This document shows positions 49,326 through 57,963 of a stretch of 62,334 bases of DNA, in pieces. Made by a program: the position numbers and the translations under genes. Position 1 is the stretch's first letter; each line of letters begins with the position of its first letter. The notes under the pieces are model-generated. The model was not told where the DNA came from. It was given only the letters and a program-made list of their open reading frames with translations, and did not search any database. Source of the DNA: an uncultured Eubacterium sp. (GTDB lineage Bacteria; Bacillota; Clostridia; Lachnospirales; Lachnospiraceae); the NCBI GenBank assembly GCA_947642745.1, contig CANRTU010000023.1:1-62334 (forward strand). The letters are read 5' to 3'.

Positions 49326-51482
49326 TCACTGTCCGGCTGCGTCATACCATACGATCTGGTTTTCATCAAGGCGCAGTGGAAATGCAGACCCGTCTCCACG
49401 GTAAACAACCGTATCCTGTGGCACATACGTGTTATTTACCACACAGAATTTACCGTTATCATAAGCATGGACTTCTACCTGACAGTTGTCCGAATACCAT
49501 TTGCGCAGCTGGTCTTCTTTTCCGGCGCTCCAGAGAATCGCACGGTGCAAAAGTCTGTTATTTTCAAAGCTGTATGGCAGTCCGCTCATATATACGGCCC
49601 GTCCGTGTCCAAAGCTGTTCGCTGCCAGCCGCACATCCCGGTCTTCTTCCACGAGAACGGCTGTGCCTTCCAGTGCGTAAATATTTTTTGCGCCTTCTCC
49701 AAAATCCGGGTGATCCGGAGTGTCTTCCGTAATAAAATGTTTTTTACATTCCCAGTTGTATTTATCATATCCAAGGGTGAAGCCCCTCTCTTTTTCTACG
49801 CCAAATACACTGGCCAGCTGGAAGAAACGGCCATTGGCCTGGTGGGCCGAAGGTTCTCCCACGCCGATGATACCGCCGCCTTCATGGACATACTGGCGGA
49901 TGGCGCTGGATATTACCGGATTGCACCACCAGCTGCCTCCGCTGTGGGCAGTATCCGCTGCCCCGATGTTTAAGAGCACATCAATGTCTTTTAAAATATC
50001 CGGATTTTTTTCTATATCTGAAAAACTGATAAAACGTACGTCAAAAGGAGCTCCGGACAAGGCTTCCAGGACGCCCGCATAAGCTTCGTTCTGCTTGAAA
50101 TAAATGGCATGGTGTACCATATGACAGCCCCAGGCACGCATCTTACCCCAGCAGTTCAGCACCGCCACTGTTGCGGCGCAGTATGGGGTGCGGCCTTTGA
50201 TGTTGTCATACAGCATACGGAATTCTTCGCAGACAGACTGTACATAGTCTATAAATTCTGGAAAATCCAGCGCCAGCCGCAGATATCCGCCATAGCCGAT
50301 ACGGTCCACCGGTTTTCGTAAAATAGCCCGTCTTGCGGTGACCCAGTTGACTTTTGCTTCTTTGACAGGATCTCCGCCGGCGTGGAATGTATCCGGGAAA
50401 AAGTAGGGCAGCAGCCGGCCCTCGGTATAACGTACACCTTCAATATCACTGATAAGCCGCAGTGTGGCTCCGTTGCCCACACTTCCAACCACTGCGTCAA
50501 GTCCGGTATCGGAAAATCCTTCCAGATAAGGCTCCGTACCGATCCAGTGATCGCCTAAAAACATCATGGCTTCCTTACCATGGGCATGGGCAATGTCTGT
50601 CATTTCTCTAATGATTTTAATGACCTCTTTATGCTGGAAAGCAATAAAATCCATATATTCCCTGGAGGGAATCCGGTACTGGCCGTTATAGTAGCCCTGG
50701 TCGATAATATATTCCGGACGGAACGGATAACCGGCTTCCTGTTCGAACTGTTCCAGAATATAAGGACTGACCGAAGCGGAATAACCATACCAGTCTACAT
50801 ATTTTTCCCTGCGCTGTTCATCAAAGAGCAGTGTAAACTGATGAAAAAATGTGGTAAACCGCAGCACGTCCACATATGGGTGTTCCCTGATAAAAGTTTC
50901 CAGCCGTTTCATTGTATAGGCATGGGTTTCTGGCTGGCGGACATCAAAAGTAAGCTGGTGTTCCACATCCTGCCAGTCATTGACGGTGGCATTGTACATA
51001 TGCACCGGGTCCCAGATAATATAGGCAGGAAAACTGACGGTATAGTCATGGAAAGGGATACTTGTTACGATCACTTCCCCACAGCTTTGATCATACTGCC
51101 AACCGTCTGCGGCTACGGGATCTCCGGTTGTGCGGTCAATGACTTCCCACCAGCGGGTAATGTCATCTGTGGCAGGCTGGAGCATCTCCTCATGCAGTCC
51201 CTTCATCAGTGGTATATGCAGTGTCTGGCCCACTGCGGTATAAAACGGGGTCATGACATACATCTGCTGGATTTCTTCCGGATGCGCCTTTGCCCAGGCA
51301 TTGTCTTTCCTTGTGGTATAATAAGTTGCGTATACTTTCAGTCCGGCGTCTGTTAACTCTGGGGGGAAGTCAGTGCCGTCGCAGTCTCTGACCGCGTCTG
51401 CGCCCCATTTTTCCGCCAGCCGTATTGTATCATCCACTACGTTAATATCGGTAGGTATTGTTACCCGTCCTTTCTGACTCAT
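49326..51482 (-). CDS. lnpA: 1,3-beta-galactosyl-N-acetylhexosamine phosphorylase (GH112)
   Basis: ATG at 51482 with AGGA seven bases upstream gives 718 residues, a normal GH112 size; a TTG at 51497 is the alternative start. The N-terminus TIPTDINVVDDTIRLAEKWGADAVRDCDGT is close to the family start of galacto-N-biose/lacto-N-biose phosphorylases, given here as the block around residues 8-37. LRFTTFFHQFTLLF, FLGDHWIGTEPYLEGF and VVGSVGNGATLRL are core barrel segments. It splits Gal-beta-1,3-GlcNAc or GalNAc with phosphate, giving galactose 1-phosphate and the N-acetylhexosamine, inside the cell. A D-galactosyl-1,4-rhamnose specificity exists in GH112 and is not excluded, but the nearby NahK gene favours mucin or milk sugars. 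It ends the minus-strand operon. Confidence 0.92.
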   Translation of the reverse strand: MSQKGRVTIPTDINVVDDTIRLAEKWGADAVRDCDGTDFPPELTDAGLKVYATYYTTRKDNAWAKAHPEEIQQMYVMTPFYTAVGQTLHIPLMKGLHEEMLQPATDDITRWWEVIDRTTGDPVAADGWQYDQSCGEVIVTSIPFHDYTVSFPAYIIWDPVHMYNATVNDWQDVEHQLTFDVRQPETHAYTMKRLETFIREHPYVDVLRFTTFFHQFTLLFDEQRREKYVDWYGYSASVSPYILEQFEQEAGYPFRPEYIIDQGYYNGQYRIPSREYMDFIAFQHKEVIKIIREMTDIAHAHGKEAMMFLGDHWIGTEPYLEGFSDTGLDAVVGSVGNGATLRLISDIEGVRYTEGRLLPYFFPDTFHAGGDPVKEAKVNWVTARRAILRKPVDRIGYGGYLRLALDFPEFIDYVQSVCEEFRMLYDNIKGRTPYCAATVAVLNCWGKMRAWGCHMVHHAIYFKQNEAYAGVLEALSGAPFDVRFISFSDIEKNPDILKDIDVLLNIGAADTAHSGGSWWCNPVISSAIRQYVHEGGGIIGVGEPSAHQANGRFFQLASVFGVEKERGFTLGYDKYNWECKKHFITEDTPDHPDFGEGAKNIYALEGTAVLVEEDRDVRLAANSFGHGRAVYMSGLPYSFENNRLLHRAILWSAGKEDQLRKWYSDNCQVEVHAYDNGKFCVVNNTYVPQDTVVYRGDGSAFPLRLDENQIVWYDAAGQ

Positions 51483-51500
51483 AGTTTTTCCTCGCAATCT

Positions 51501-51680
51501 TTATTTGTATTGTCTGTTATACAGCCATAACAGGACCACCAGTCCCGCAAGGCCGGTCAGCTGGCGGAACAGTCCTGGAGCTCCGGTCTCTCTCTGGCCT
51601 GTGATTACCAGCGTTACGCATATGATAAATATAATCAGCACAAGGATGGTTATCAGCAGTTTTCTGGTAAATTCGTTCAT
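51501..51680 (-). CDS. DUF6903-like small membrane protein
   Basis: The 59-residue protein starts at ATG 51680, with GGAG eight bases upstream. It has two membrane helices (about 7-28 and 40-54). The second ends in LVVLLWLYNRQYK. The pattern ITGQR...G..GLAGL...LYLYN(R/K)xY is what I associate with the DUF6903 family. It lies between the permease and phosphorylase genes of a sugar-import operon, with gaps of 15-20 bases. A link to assembly or regulation of the ABC permease is possible, from position only. Confidence 0.75.
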   Translation of the reverse strand: MNEFTRKLLITILVLIIFIICVTLVITGQRETGAPGLFRQLTGLAGLVVLLWLYNRQYK

Positions 51681-51695
51681 CTGCGCCACTCCTTT

Positions 51696-52586
51696 CTATC
51701 CTTTTAATCCGCCCAGGGTCATGCCCTGTGTCAGTTTATTTTGCACTAACATGTACAGTATCAGGGTAGGCAGCATGACGATAACCAGTCCGGCATACAT
51801 CTGTCCATACTGTACGGCGGATTTTTGAGCCGCCATCAGGTTCATAAGGCCTACCGGAAGAGTATGCAGTTCCTCCTTTGTCAGCAGCGTCATGGAAATA
51901 ATATATTCATTCCAGAAAGCCAGGAAATTAAATAGTATAATAGTAATGATACTTGGTTTCGCCATTGGGATCATGACTTTTATCATTGTATAGAAATAGC
52001 CTGCGCCGTCCACATAGGCAGCCTCCTCATAATCCCTTGCCAGGGATTTAAAATAACCGGACAACAGATAGATTGTAAACGGCAGGGCGGTAGCGGCATA
52101 TACCAGCGCCACAATAAATAAGTTATTTAAAAAAAATGGTTCCCCGAAATGTTTACGTAAATAAATATCCGTGTCGTTTAACATCAGAAAGATTGGTACT
52201 ACGATGTAGTTTACATTAATAAAAAGACCGGCCATAAACAGGGTATTCCACAAAGCCCTGCCTTTGAACTGGAAACGTGCCAGCACATAAGACGCGGGAA
52301 GGGCGATGACTACCAGCAGGACCAGCGCCAGTGCCGTCACGAATACGGAATTGAGCATATATTCCCCCATATTGGCCGTGGCCCAGGCGTCGGCGAAGTT
52401 TTTGAAATGAATGCCTTTTGGCAGTGACCAGGGATTTCCGTAAAATTCGGAATTTTCTTTGATGGATGCCATAAATACCCAGGCTACCGGTACCAGTATG
52501 GTAACAGCTAACAGTACAAGCACAACATAGATAAACGCTTTTTCTATCTTATAATTGTTTTCCCCATATCGTTCCTCTTTTTTCAT
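51696..52586 (-). CDS. Carbohydrate ABC transporter permease, MalG-type
   Basis: The 296-residue protein has six membrane segments and the binding-protein-dependent permease EAA loop DYEEAAYVDGAGYFYTMIKVMIPMAKP, whose core is EEAAYVDGAG. The C-terminal LMNLMAAQKSAVQYGQ...LTQGMTLGGLKG end is typical of the second permease (MalG/GanQ group). It forms half of the channel with the protein from 52613-53503. An ATPase gene is not present here; CUT1 importers in Firmicutes often share a distant MsmX-type ATPase. The operon suggests galacto-N-biose/lacto-N-biose as cargo. Confidence 0.92.
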   Translation of the reverse strand: MKKEERYGENNYKIEKAFIYVVLVLLAVTILVPVAWVFMASIKENSEFYGNPWSLPKGIHFKNFADAWATANMGEYMLNSVFVTALALVLLVVIALPASYVLARFQFKGRALWNTLFMAGLFINVNYIVVPIFLMLNDTDIYLRKHFGEPFFLNNLFIVALVYAATALPFTIYLLSGYFKSLARDYEEAAYVDGAGYFYTMIKVMIPMAKPSIITIILFNFLAFWNEYIISMTLLTKEELHTLPVGLMNLMAAQKSAVQYGQMYAGLVIVMLPTLILYMLVQNKLTQGMTLGGLKG

Positions 52587-52612
52587 ATGTTCCTCCTGTT
52601 CTCAGACAAACC

Positions 52613-53503
52613 TTAAAATTCGATTTCTTCCCGTTTTGTTACGGCGTTTAAGATACCTGCCAGTGCGAAGGAAAACAAAAATACCATAACACCGATGGCC
52701 ATGCCATAGCCATAGGAAGAGTTGGTGTAGGCCTCCTGGTACATATAACTTAGAAATACACTGGAAGCTCCGTCCGGACCTCCGTTTGTCATGGATTTTA
52801 CCATCAGAAAGCTCATATTGATCGTACTGATAATGAAAAAGGTCAGTGTTGTACGGATATTGGTCCATATCAGCGGCAGTGTGATAGAGAAAAACTGGCT
52901 GATTTTTCCGGCGCCTTCCAGCGCTGCGGATTCATACAGGCTTTCCGGTACATTGGCCATACTGGCCATATACATTACCATATAATAACCCACTGCCTGC
53001 CAGATCATGGCGATCACAATACTGTAGATAACCAGTTTCTGGTTGCCCAGCCATAGAACAGGTTCGGCGTCTTTGCGGAAGAGACTGATCAGGCTGTTAA
53101 GCAGACCCCGGTTCGGATCGTAAATGGCAGAAAAGATTGCGCTGATTACTACTACAGACAGGATATTTGGTATGTAGAATACGATACGGAAGAAATTCTG
53201 GCCCTTTATTTTTTCCCTGGAAAGTATGGCTGCGAATATAAGCGACAGAGTAAAGGTTATCAGCGTGACAAGGACGATCAGCAGAATACTGTTCTGAAAG
53301 GACTGGTAAAATCTGGGATTGGAAAACAGTTTTGTGAAATTTTCCAGGCCCACGAACGTTTTATTCTGGGTATAGCCGCCCCATTTATATAAAGACATGC
53401 GGAATACATCAACCGTCGGAATAATCATAAATATGATAAATAAAAGTATGGCAGGTGTTGTGCACAGGATAATAAAACCTGTTTTTCTCTTTTTGTTTTT
53501 CAT
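52613..53503 (-). CDS. Carbohydrate ABC transporter permease, MalF-type
   Basis: ATG at 53503 has AAGGTGA upstream and gives 296 residues starting MKNKKRKTGFIILCTTPAIL. Six membrane segments and the EAA loop ESAALEGAGKISQFFSITLP identify a CUT1 sugar permease of the MalF/UgpA group. It pairs with the MalG-type permease downstream, 26 bases away, and with the binding lipoprotein upstream. A strong hairpin lies between it and the binding protein gene, so its expression is probably lower than that of the binding protein. Confidence 0.92.
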   Translation of the reverse strand: MKNKKRKTGFIILCTTPAILLFIIFMIIPTVDVFRMSLYKWGGYTQNKTFVGLENFTKLFSNPRFYQSFQNSILLIVLVTLITFTLSLIFAAILSREKIKGQNFFRIVFYIPNILSVVVISAIFSAIYDPNRGLLNSLISLFRKDAEPVLWLGNQKLVIYSIVIAMIWQAVGYYMVMYMASMANVPESLYESAALEGAGKISQFFSITLPLIWTNIRTTLTFFIISTINMSFLMVKSMTNGGPDGASSVFLSYMYQEAYTNSSYGYGMAIGVMVFLFSFALAGILNAVTKREEIEF

Positions 53504-53528
53504 GGAGTCACCTTCAATCTTTTTATAT

Positions 53529-53562
53529 AAAATGGCCGGTGAGTAATTCACCGGCCATTTTT
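53529..53562 (-). terminator. Intercistronic terminator/attenuator
   Basis: AAAATGGCCGGTGA pairs perfectly with TCACCGGCCATTTT around a five-base loop, and the minus-strand stem ends in TTTT. It separates the binding protein gene from the permease genes. Confidence 0.8.
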
Positions 53563-53632
53563 TCCACCAGTGTATCATGTTTACTTTGCGTTCATACGGC
53601 AGATACCGTAATCTGGTGGTCGTTTTTTGTTC

Positions 53633-55081
53633 TTATTTTAAAGCTGCCCGTAATGCGTCGCTGTCAGATTTGATCTGTTTGATCCAGTCGTCTTTTGTCT
53701 TGTCCCCGGTTACCAGAGAGTTGATCGGATCCAGGAATGTGGTACGTACAGTAATACCTTCTACAGGATCAGTGGTAGCGAAAGCATCCATAACTGCGAT
53801 TGCGCCGCCATCATAAATAGAATAAATTAATTTATTATCGCCGTCCAGCTTGTCTGTCATGCCCTGTACCGGCTGTACAGCCGCTGTTTTACTCTGGGTC
53901 GCAAAAATATCAGCTGCGGTGTCAGAGTATAAGAAAGCGATAAATTCTTTCGCAAGATCCTGATTTTCAGCGCCGGCCGGTACCCAGACCTGCTCAAAGT
54001 AAGTATAGGAAGCCCGGTCCCCGTCTTTTTCTATTGCCGGAAGAGAAGTAAATCCCCATTCAAAACCTTCTTCACGTGGAGCTTCCGCCATTTCACCCAT
54101 TACCCAGTTGCCGTTTGGCATAAACAGGGCTTTGTTGTCCAGAACCAGCTGCTGGTTTTTCAGGTAATCATTGTCATTTGCGTTGGCCGGTGTGGTTTTT
54201 TCTGTGTAAGTAGTCAGCTTTTCAATAATATCAAATACTTTCTGTGCGCTTTCCGTATCCCAGATGCCTTCTTCGTATTTCAGCGCTTTCTGGAAGTCTT
54301 CGCTGCCCATGCTTTCATAAAGCAGGGAATATAAAAATGTATCAAAATAACCAGCGGTCGGGTAAGTAAATAAAGCGATGTTTTCTGCTTTTGCCTTATC
54401 GCCCAGTTCCCACATTTCATCCCATGTTTCTGGTACGTTCCAGCCTTTTTCCTTAAACAGGCCCTGGTTATAGAACAGTCCGCATGGAGCGTAAAACATA
54501 GGCATCAGATATGTCTTGCCGTCGCCATATGGTTTGATAATGGAGTTGTCGGTAAAGCCCGGCAGTATTTTATCATTGACAGTCACATCTTCTCCGGGTA
54601 CTTTCATCGAGAGTACATCGGTCAGTTCTGCCAGGTTATTGTCTTTTATAAATGTTTCGGTCAGGCCGGATTCTGCGCCAAGGGAATGCAGGATCACATC
54701 TGGAAATTCCTGGGATTTCATTTCCTGGGAAATGGTATCTGCCAGTTTTTTATTAATGGTAAGTTCTACAGTGACTCCATCATGGCTTTCTTCAAAAGCT
54801 TTGCATACAGCTTTCCAGGAGTCCTGTCCGTAAGCGGTCTCTACAGCGGCTACTTTCAGAGTGCCGGTAGCGCCAGTGGTATCATCGCTGGACGTTGTGT
54901 CTTCTTCTCCGTCACTTTGAGTATCCTCTGTTTTCGTATTGCCATTGTCGTCGTTGTCAGTCTGGGAAACCGGGTCGTTTGTTCCCCCGGAGCTGTCATC
55001 GTTATCCTTGCTGCCGCAGGCCGCCATGCTGAACATCATCATGGTTGCCATAAGCACGCATAACACTTTTTTCATTTTCAT
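53633..55081 (-). CDS. Carbohydrate ABC transporter substrate-binding lipoprotein
   Basis: The 482-residue protein starts with a lipoprotein signal MKMKKVLCVLMATMMMFSMA and lipobox MAAC. A low-complexity Asp/Thr/Asn linker (about 24-72) follows, then a family-1 solute-binding domain. DKILPGFTDNSIIKPYGDGK, LMPMFYAPCGLFYNQGLFKEKG, TWDEMWELGDKAKAENIALF and ALFMPNGNWVMGE fit oligosaccharide-binding proteins. With the permeases and the GH112 phosphorylase it probably captures galacto-N-biose or lacto-N-biose. The start has a GGGAGGTACAC ribosome site. It is the first gene of the operon and has a divergent promoter with the AraC gene. Confidence 0.92.
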   Translation of the reverse strand: MKMKKVLCVLMATMMMFSMAACGSKDNDDSSGGTNDPVSQTDNDDNGNTKTEDTQSDGEEDTTSSDDTTGATGTLKVAAVETAYGQDSWKAVCKAFEESHDGVTVELTINKKLADTISQEMKSQEFPDVILHSLGAESGLTETFIKDNNLAELTDVLSMKVPGEDVTVNDKILPGFTDNSIIKPYGDGKTYLMPMFYAPCGLFYNQGLFKEKGWNVPETWDEMWELGDKAKAENIALFTYPTAGYFDTFLYSLLYESMGSEDFQKALKYEEGIWDTESAQKVFDIIEKLTTYTEKTTPANANDNDYLKNQQLVLDNKALFMPNGNWVMGEMAEAPREEGFEWGFTSLPAIEKDGDRASYTYFEQVWVPAGAENQDLAKEFIAFLYSDTAADIFATQSKTAAVQPVQGMTDKLDGDNKLIYSIYDGGAIAVMDAFATTDPVEGITVRTTFLDPINSLVTGDKTKDDWIKQIKSDSDALRAALK

Positions 55082-55490
55082 ACCTGTGTACCTCCCATTT
55101 CGTTGTAATTACATGCTGTTGTGCTGTTCCGGGCTGTCATAAAGATATTCCCGGATAATACAAAATACAGTCAGATGGTCCGCTTCGTTCCATAAAAATG
55201 TTTATCCGGCAATGGCGGCGCCACTTTCTCTGGTCCGTATTTTATGATAAGAGTATAGCGGTTCTTGTGGAAAGATACAATTTTTATATTGCTACATTTT
55301 TTATATATCTTGTCATTTTTAGTGAAAAGTGTTATGATATCAAAAATGTATGGGGAAATATTACATGTTTCGACAATGATTTTCTGTTTTATCCGGATAT
55401 ATTTGTACAGAATGCATATCTGATCCGGATTCTGGAGGAGGTGTATTGTGTAGTTTATATTTCGGAAAATTATTATGATGGAGGAATACT
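55082..55490. promoter_or_regulatory. Divergent control region between sugar operon and AraC gene
   Basis: Two promoters face away from each other. On the minus strand TTGTAT (55280-55275), 17 bases, TATACT (55257-55252) serves the binding protein operon. On the plus strand TTGTCA (55310-55315), 17 bases, TATGAT (55333-55338) serves araC. The -35 boxes are 29 bases apart, so one AraC dimer bound between them could act on both. Leaders are about 160 and 145 bases. Confidence 0.65.
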
Positions 55491-56321
55491 ATGGGGAACA
55501 CAAGATATCTGATGGAACACAGCCATTCACACCGGGTGGATGGCAGGCTGCTTTATATATCCCATTCAAAATACGAAAATGACTGGCCAAGCTTTCTGCA
55601 TACCCATCCATTTTCAGAGTTGTTTTATGTGCAGAATGGACACGGCAGCATTTGTATTGGAGAAAACGAATATCCGATCCGCAGGGATGATTTTGTCATT
55701 ATCAACGCCAATATACCGCATACGGAAAAGTCTTCGTCTGACCAGCCGCTGGAATATATGGCCATTGGTGTGGAAGGTATTTTATTTACGTTTGAGGATC
55801 AGAAGGAATATACTGTATTCAGCTGCGGGGAAGAGCAGGAAAATCTGATGTTTTATATGACGGCCATGCTTCATGAACTGAAAGAACGGCGCAGGGATTA
55901 CGAAAATATCTGTCATAATCTGCTGGAAGCGCTGATGTATACGCTTATGCGCCGCACCAGCTTTGGATTCAAAGTAGAAGCGCCGACCCAGATCAGCAGA
56001 GAATGCTACAGTCTGAAACGGTATATGGAATCGAATTATATGCATGATCTGACACTGGATACACTGGCCGAATATTCCCATCTGAATAAATATTATATGG
56101 TTCACGCATTTACAAAACACTGTGGATGCTCTCCGATCCAGTACTTAAGCCGGATACGCCTGCAGGCGGCCAAAGAGCTGCTGGCAGGTACGGATTACAG
56201 TATTGCCGAGGTCGCCCATTCAGCGGGATTTTCTTCCCAGAGCTATTTTGCCCAGTGTTTTCAGAAAAGCTGTGGCATGACAGCTTCTGTGTATCGCAGA
56301 TCCTGCAGGGGCAGTGCGTAA
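55491..56321 (+). CDS. AraC family regulator of the sugar operon
   Basis: The 276-residue protein has an N-terminal cupin domain, with WPSFLHTHPFSELFYVQNGHG around the ligand or metal His pair and YPIRRDDFVIINANIPHTE. A C-terminal AraC double helix-turn-helix (about 175-270) contains LTLDTLAEYSHLNKYYMVHA and SIAEVAHSAGFSSQSYFAQC. It is divergent from the binding protein operon and very likely activates it on binding its sugar ligand. The start follows GGAGGAATACT. A family-1 repeat separates its 3' end from the convergent nahK. Confidence 0.92.
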   Translation: MGNTRYLMEHSHSHRVDGRLLYISHSKYENDWPSFLHTHPFSELFYVQNGHGSICIGENEYPIRRDDFVIINANIPHTEKSSSDQPLEYMAIGVEGILFTFEDQKEYTVFSCGEEQENLMFYMTAMLHELKERRRDYENICHNLLEALMYTLMRRTSFGFKVEAPTQISRECYSLKRYMESNYMHDLTLDTLAEYSHLNKYYMVHAFTKHCGCSPIQYLSRIRLQAAKELLAGTDYSIAEVAHSAGFSSQSYFAQCFQKSCGMTASVYRRSCRGSA

Positions 56322-56439
56322 ATTACCAGAACAGGTGAAAAGGGAGGTACTTACGCTTTTCAGGCACGTTGCTTTTTGGCGCAGAATATTCAGCTAAAAA
56401 ACAGGTTGTATTTTGAGGACACACCCGGGATGTGGCAAA

Positions 56440-56535
56440 CCAGAGCGTGTCCCCAAAATGCTTTCCGTATCATGCCCTTTGGGGTACAAAGCGGGGAGTG
56501 TGGATCATGGGAATGATTTTTCAGACACGCTCTGG
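56440..56535. repeat. Dispersed palindromic element, family 1, short copy C
   Basis: The ends CCAGAGCGTGTCCCCAAAAT and AATGATTTTTCAGACACGCT are inverted copies of each other, with TATCATGCCCTTTGGGGTAC inside. At 96 bases it is the shortest copy. Its right end overlaps the 3' end of nahK: the TIR codes for the last residues of that protein and its stop. Confidence 0.85.
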
Positions 56536-57632
56536 GATAAACGGCTTACAGCCTGCTGTACCAGCGCATTCATCTGCGTCCATTTACGTTCCATATCAGC
56601 CACCAGCGCAAACTGGGTCCGGCAACGGTCCAGATTGTGGTGTTCTTTGTGGATACGGAAATAGACGTCCCCGCACAGATAATCCGTCAGAAAGCGCATA
56701 CCGCATTCCAGCGTCATCAGTTTTGCGCCCACAGGAAGCATTTCCAGTTCTTTCTGCGTCAGGCTCTGGCCGCAGCCTTCCAGATATCCTTTGACATACA
56801 GTTCATACAGATCCATATCCAGGGATACTTTTGACAGGTCGGTCTCATCTTCAGCGGCAGTGTTTGCGCCGAAGCGGATTGCGTCGCCAAAATCATAGGC
56901 GGAGAGTCCGGGCATGACTGTATCCAGGTCAATGATACAGATTCCTTTTCCGGTGACGTCATCAATCAGAATATTATTCAGCTTTGTGTCGTTATGGGTT
57001 ACCCGCAGTGGCAGTGCTTTTTGTTCCAGCAGACTGGTTAGTGCGTTCATCTGCCGGCTGCGTTCCATGACAAAACGGATTTCCGGATCCGCAAGGCCGG
57101 CCCTGTTGCGGGTATCTGATCTGACTGCCTCACAGAATGTTTCAAACCTTTTGCCGGTGTGATGGAAATCAGGGATTGTCTCATGTAATGTTTCTGCGGG
57201 ATAGTCTGACAGAAGTGACTGGAATTTCCCGAAAGCCAGGGCGCTTTCATAAAAATCCGCCGGCTTTTCCACACAGTCGTAGCTGTATGTATGGCTGATA
57301 AAAGGATACATACGGTAGCATCGTTCACCACTGCGGTAATAGCTTTTTCCATTTCTGGCAGGGATAATCTGAAGCGTTTCCCTGGACGGGTCGCCGCCGG
57401 CCTGCAGGATCTTGCGTTTCAGATGCCCGGTGACACCGGTAATATTTTCCATCAGCTGGTCCACATTTTTGAAAATATGTGTATTAATCTGCTGTAAAAT
57501 ATAGTTTTCCAGCTTTCCGTCCCGGTTCATTCTGACCCGGTATGTCCGGTTAATATGTCCGTTTCCATATTCGCTGATGTCTGTAATGGAGCCTTCCACT
57601 GCAAACATCCGGATTAGTTCATGTAATTCCAT
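56505..57632 (-). CDS. nahK: N-acetylhexosamine 1-kinase (aminoglycoside phosphotransferase fold)
   Basis: ATG at 57632 with GGGAGG upstream gives 375 residues. The kinase core shows the N-terminal lobe YGNGHINRTYRV, the catalytic loop LRVTHNDTKLNNILID with Asp, and the metal site CIIDLDTVMPGLSAYDFGDAIR. These match NahK, which phosphorylates GlcNAc or GalNAc at C1 after phosphorolysis of lacto-N-biose or galacto-N-biose. The GH112 phosphorylase at 49326 supports this. The last residues, QSVSEKSFP, are encoded by the terminal inverted repeat of a palindromic element, so the C-terminus has been replaced or extended by it. The gene is convergent with araC and has no obvious strong promoter. Confidence 0.9.
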   Translation of the reverse strand: MELHELIRMFAVEGSITDISEYGNGHINRTYRVRMNRDGKLENYILQQINTHIFKNVDQLMENITGVTGHLKRKILQAGGDPSRETLQIIPARNGKSYYRSGERCYRMYPFISHTYSYDCVEKPADFYESALAFGKFQSLLSDYPAETLHETIPDFHHTGKRFETFCEAVRSDTRNRAGLADPEIRFVMERSRQMNALTSLLEQKALPLRVTHNDTKLNNILIDDVTGKGICIIDLDTVMPGLSAYDFGDAIRFGANTAAEDETDLSKVSLDMDLYELYVKGYLEGCGQSLTQKELEMLPVGAKLMTLECGMRFLTDYLCGDVYFRIHKEHHNLDRCRTQFALVADMERKWTQMNALVQQAVSRLSQSVSEKSFP

Positions 57633-57844
57633 AAAAAATACCTCCCTGAAGTAAAAATAGCCTTCCGGCATCTCTGGCCCCGGTTTTTCCGGGTTTGCGT
57701 AATTAAATATTTCCAATATTTTTTGTCAGAAGAGTCTGACAGGCTGCCATGACAGATGCGCTGACAGAATGTTCCGGAAACATCCGGATACAGACAGTAT
57801 AACAGAACAACAGAAAAATAAAAAGGGGTTATGATTGTCGGGTA
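57633..57844. other. Intergenic region between divergent nahK and acyl-CoA dehydrogenase genes
   Basis: No gene is seen. GGCCCCGGTTTTTCCGGG near 57680 can fold into a small hairpin within the nahK leader. On the minus strand CTGACA followed by a TTAATT-like -10 (about 57735-57700) could be the nahK promoter, but the match is poor. Confidence 0.4.
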
Positions 57845-57873
57845 TTGACAATCTATACTACTTTTGTTATATT
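57845..57873 (+). promoter_or_regulatory. Promoter of acyl-CoA dehydrogenase-flavodiiron genes
   Basis: TTGACA at 57845-57850, 17 bases, TATATT at 57868-57873 with TG one base upstream. It is the strongest consensus near the gene at 57964, with a leader of about 85 bases. Confidence 0.75.
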
Positions 57874-57963
57874 GAATTTAGTGAAAATTACAGAAATATC
57901 TGTAATTTGTGCAGATGAAATTACTATATCAAACAAAAATAAATATATAAAGGAGGCAGTGTT

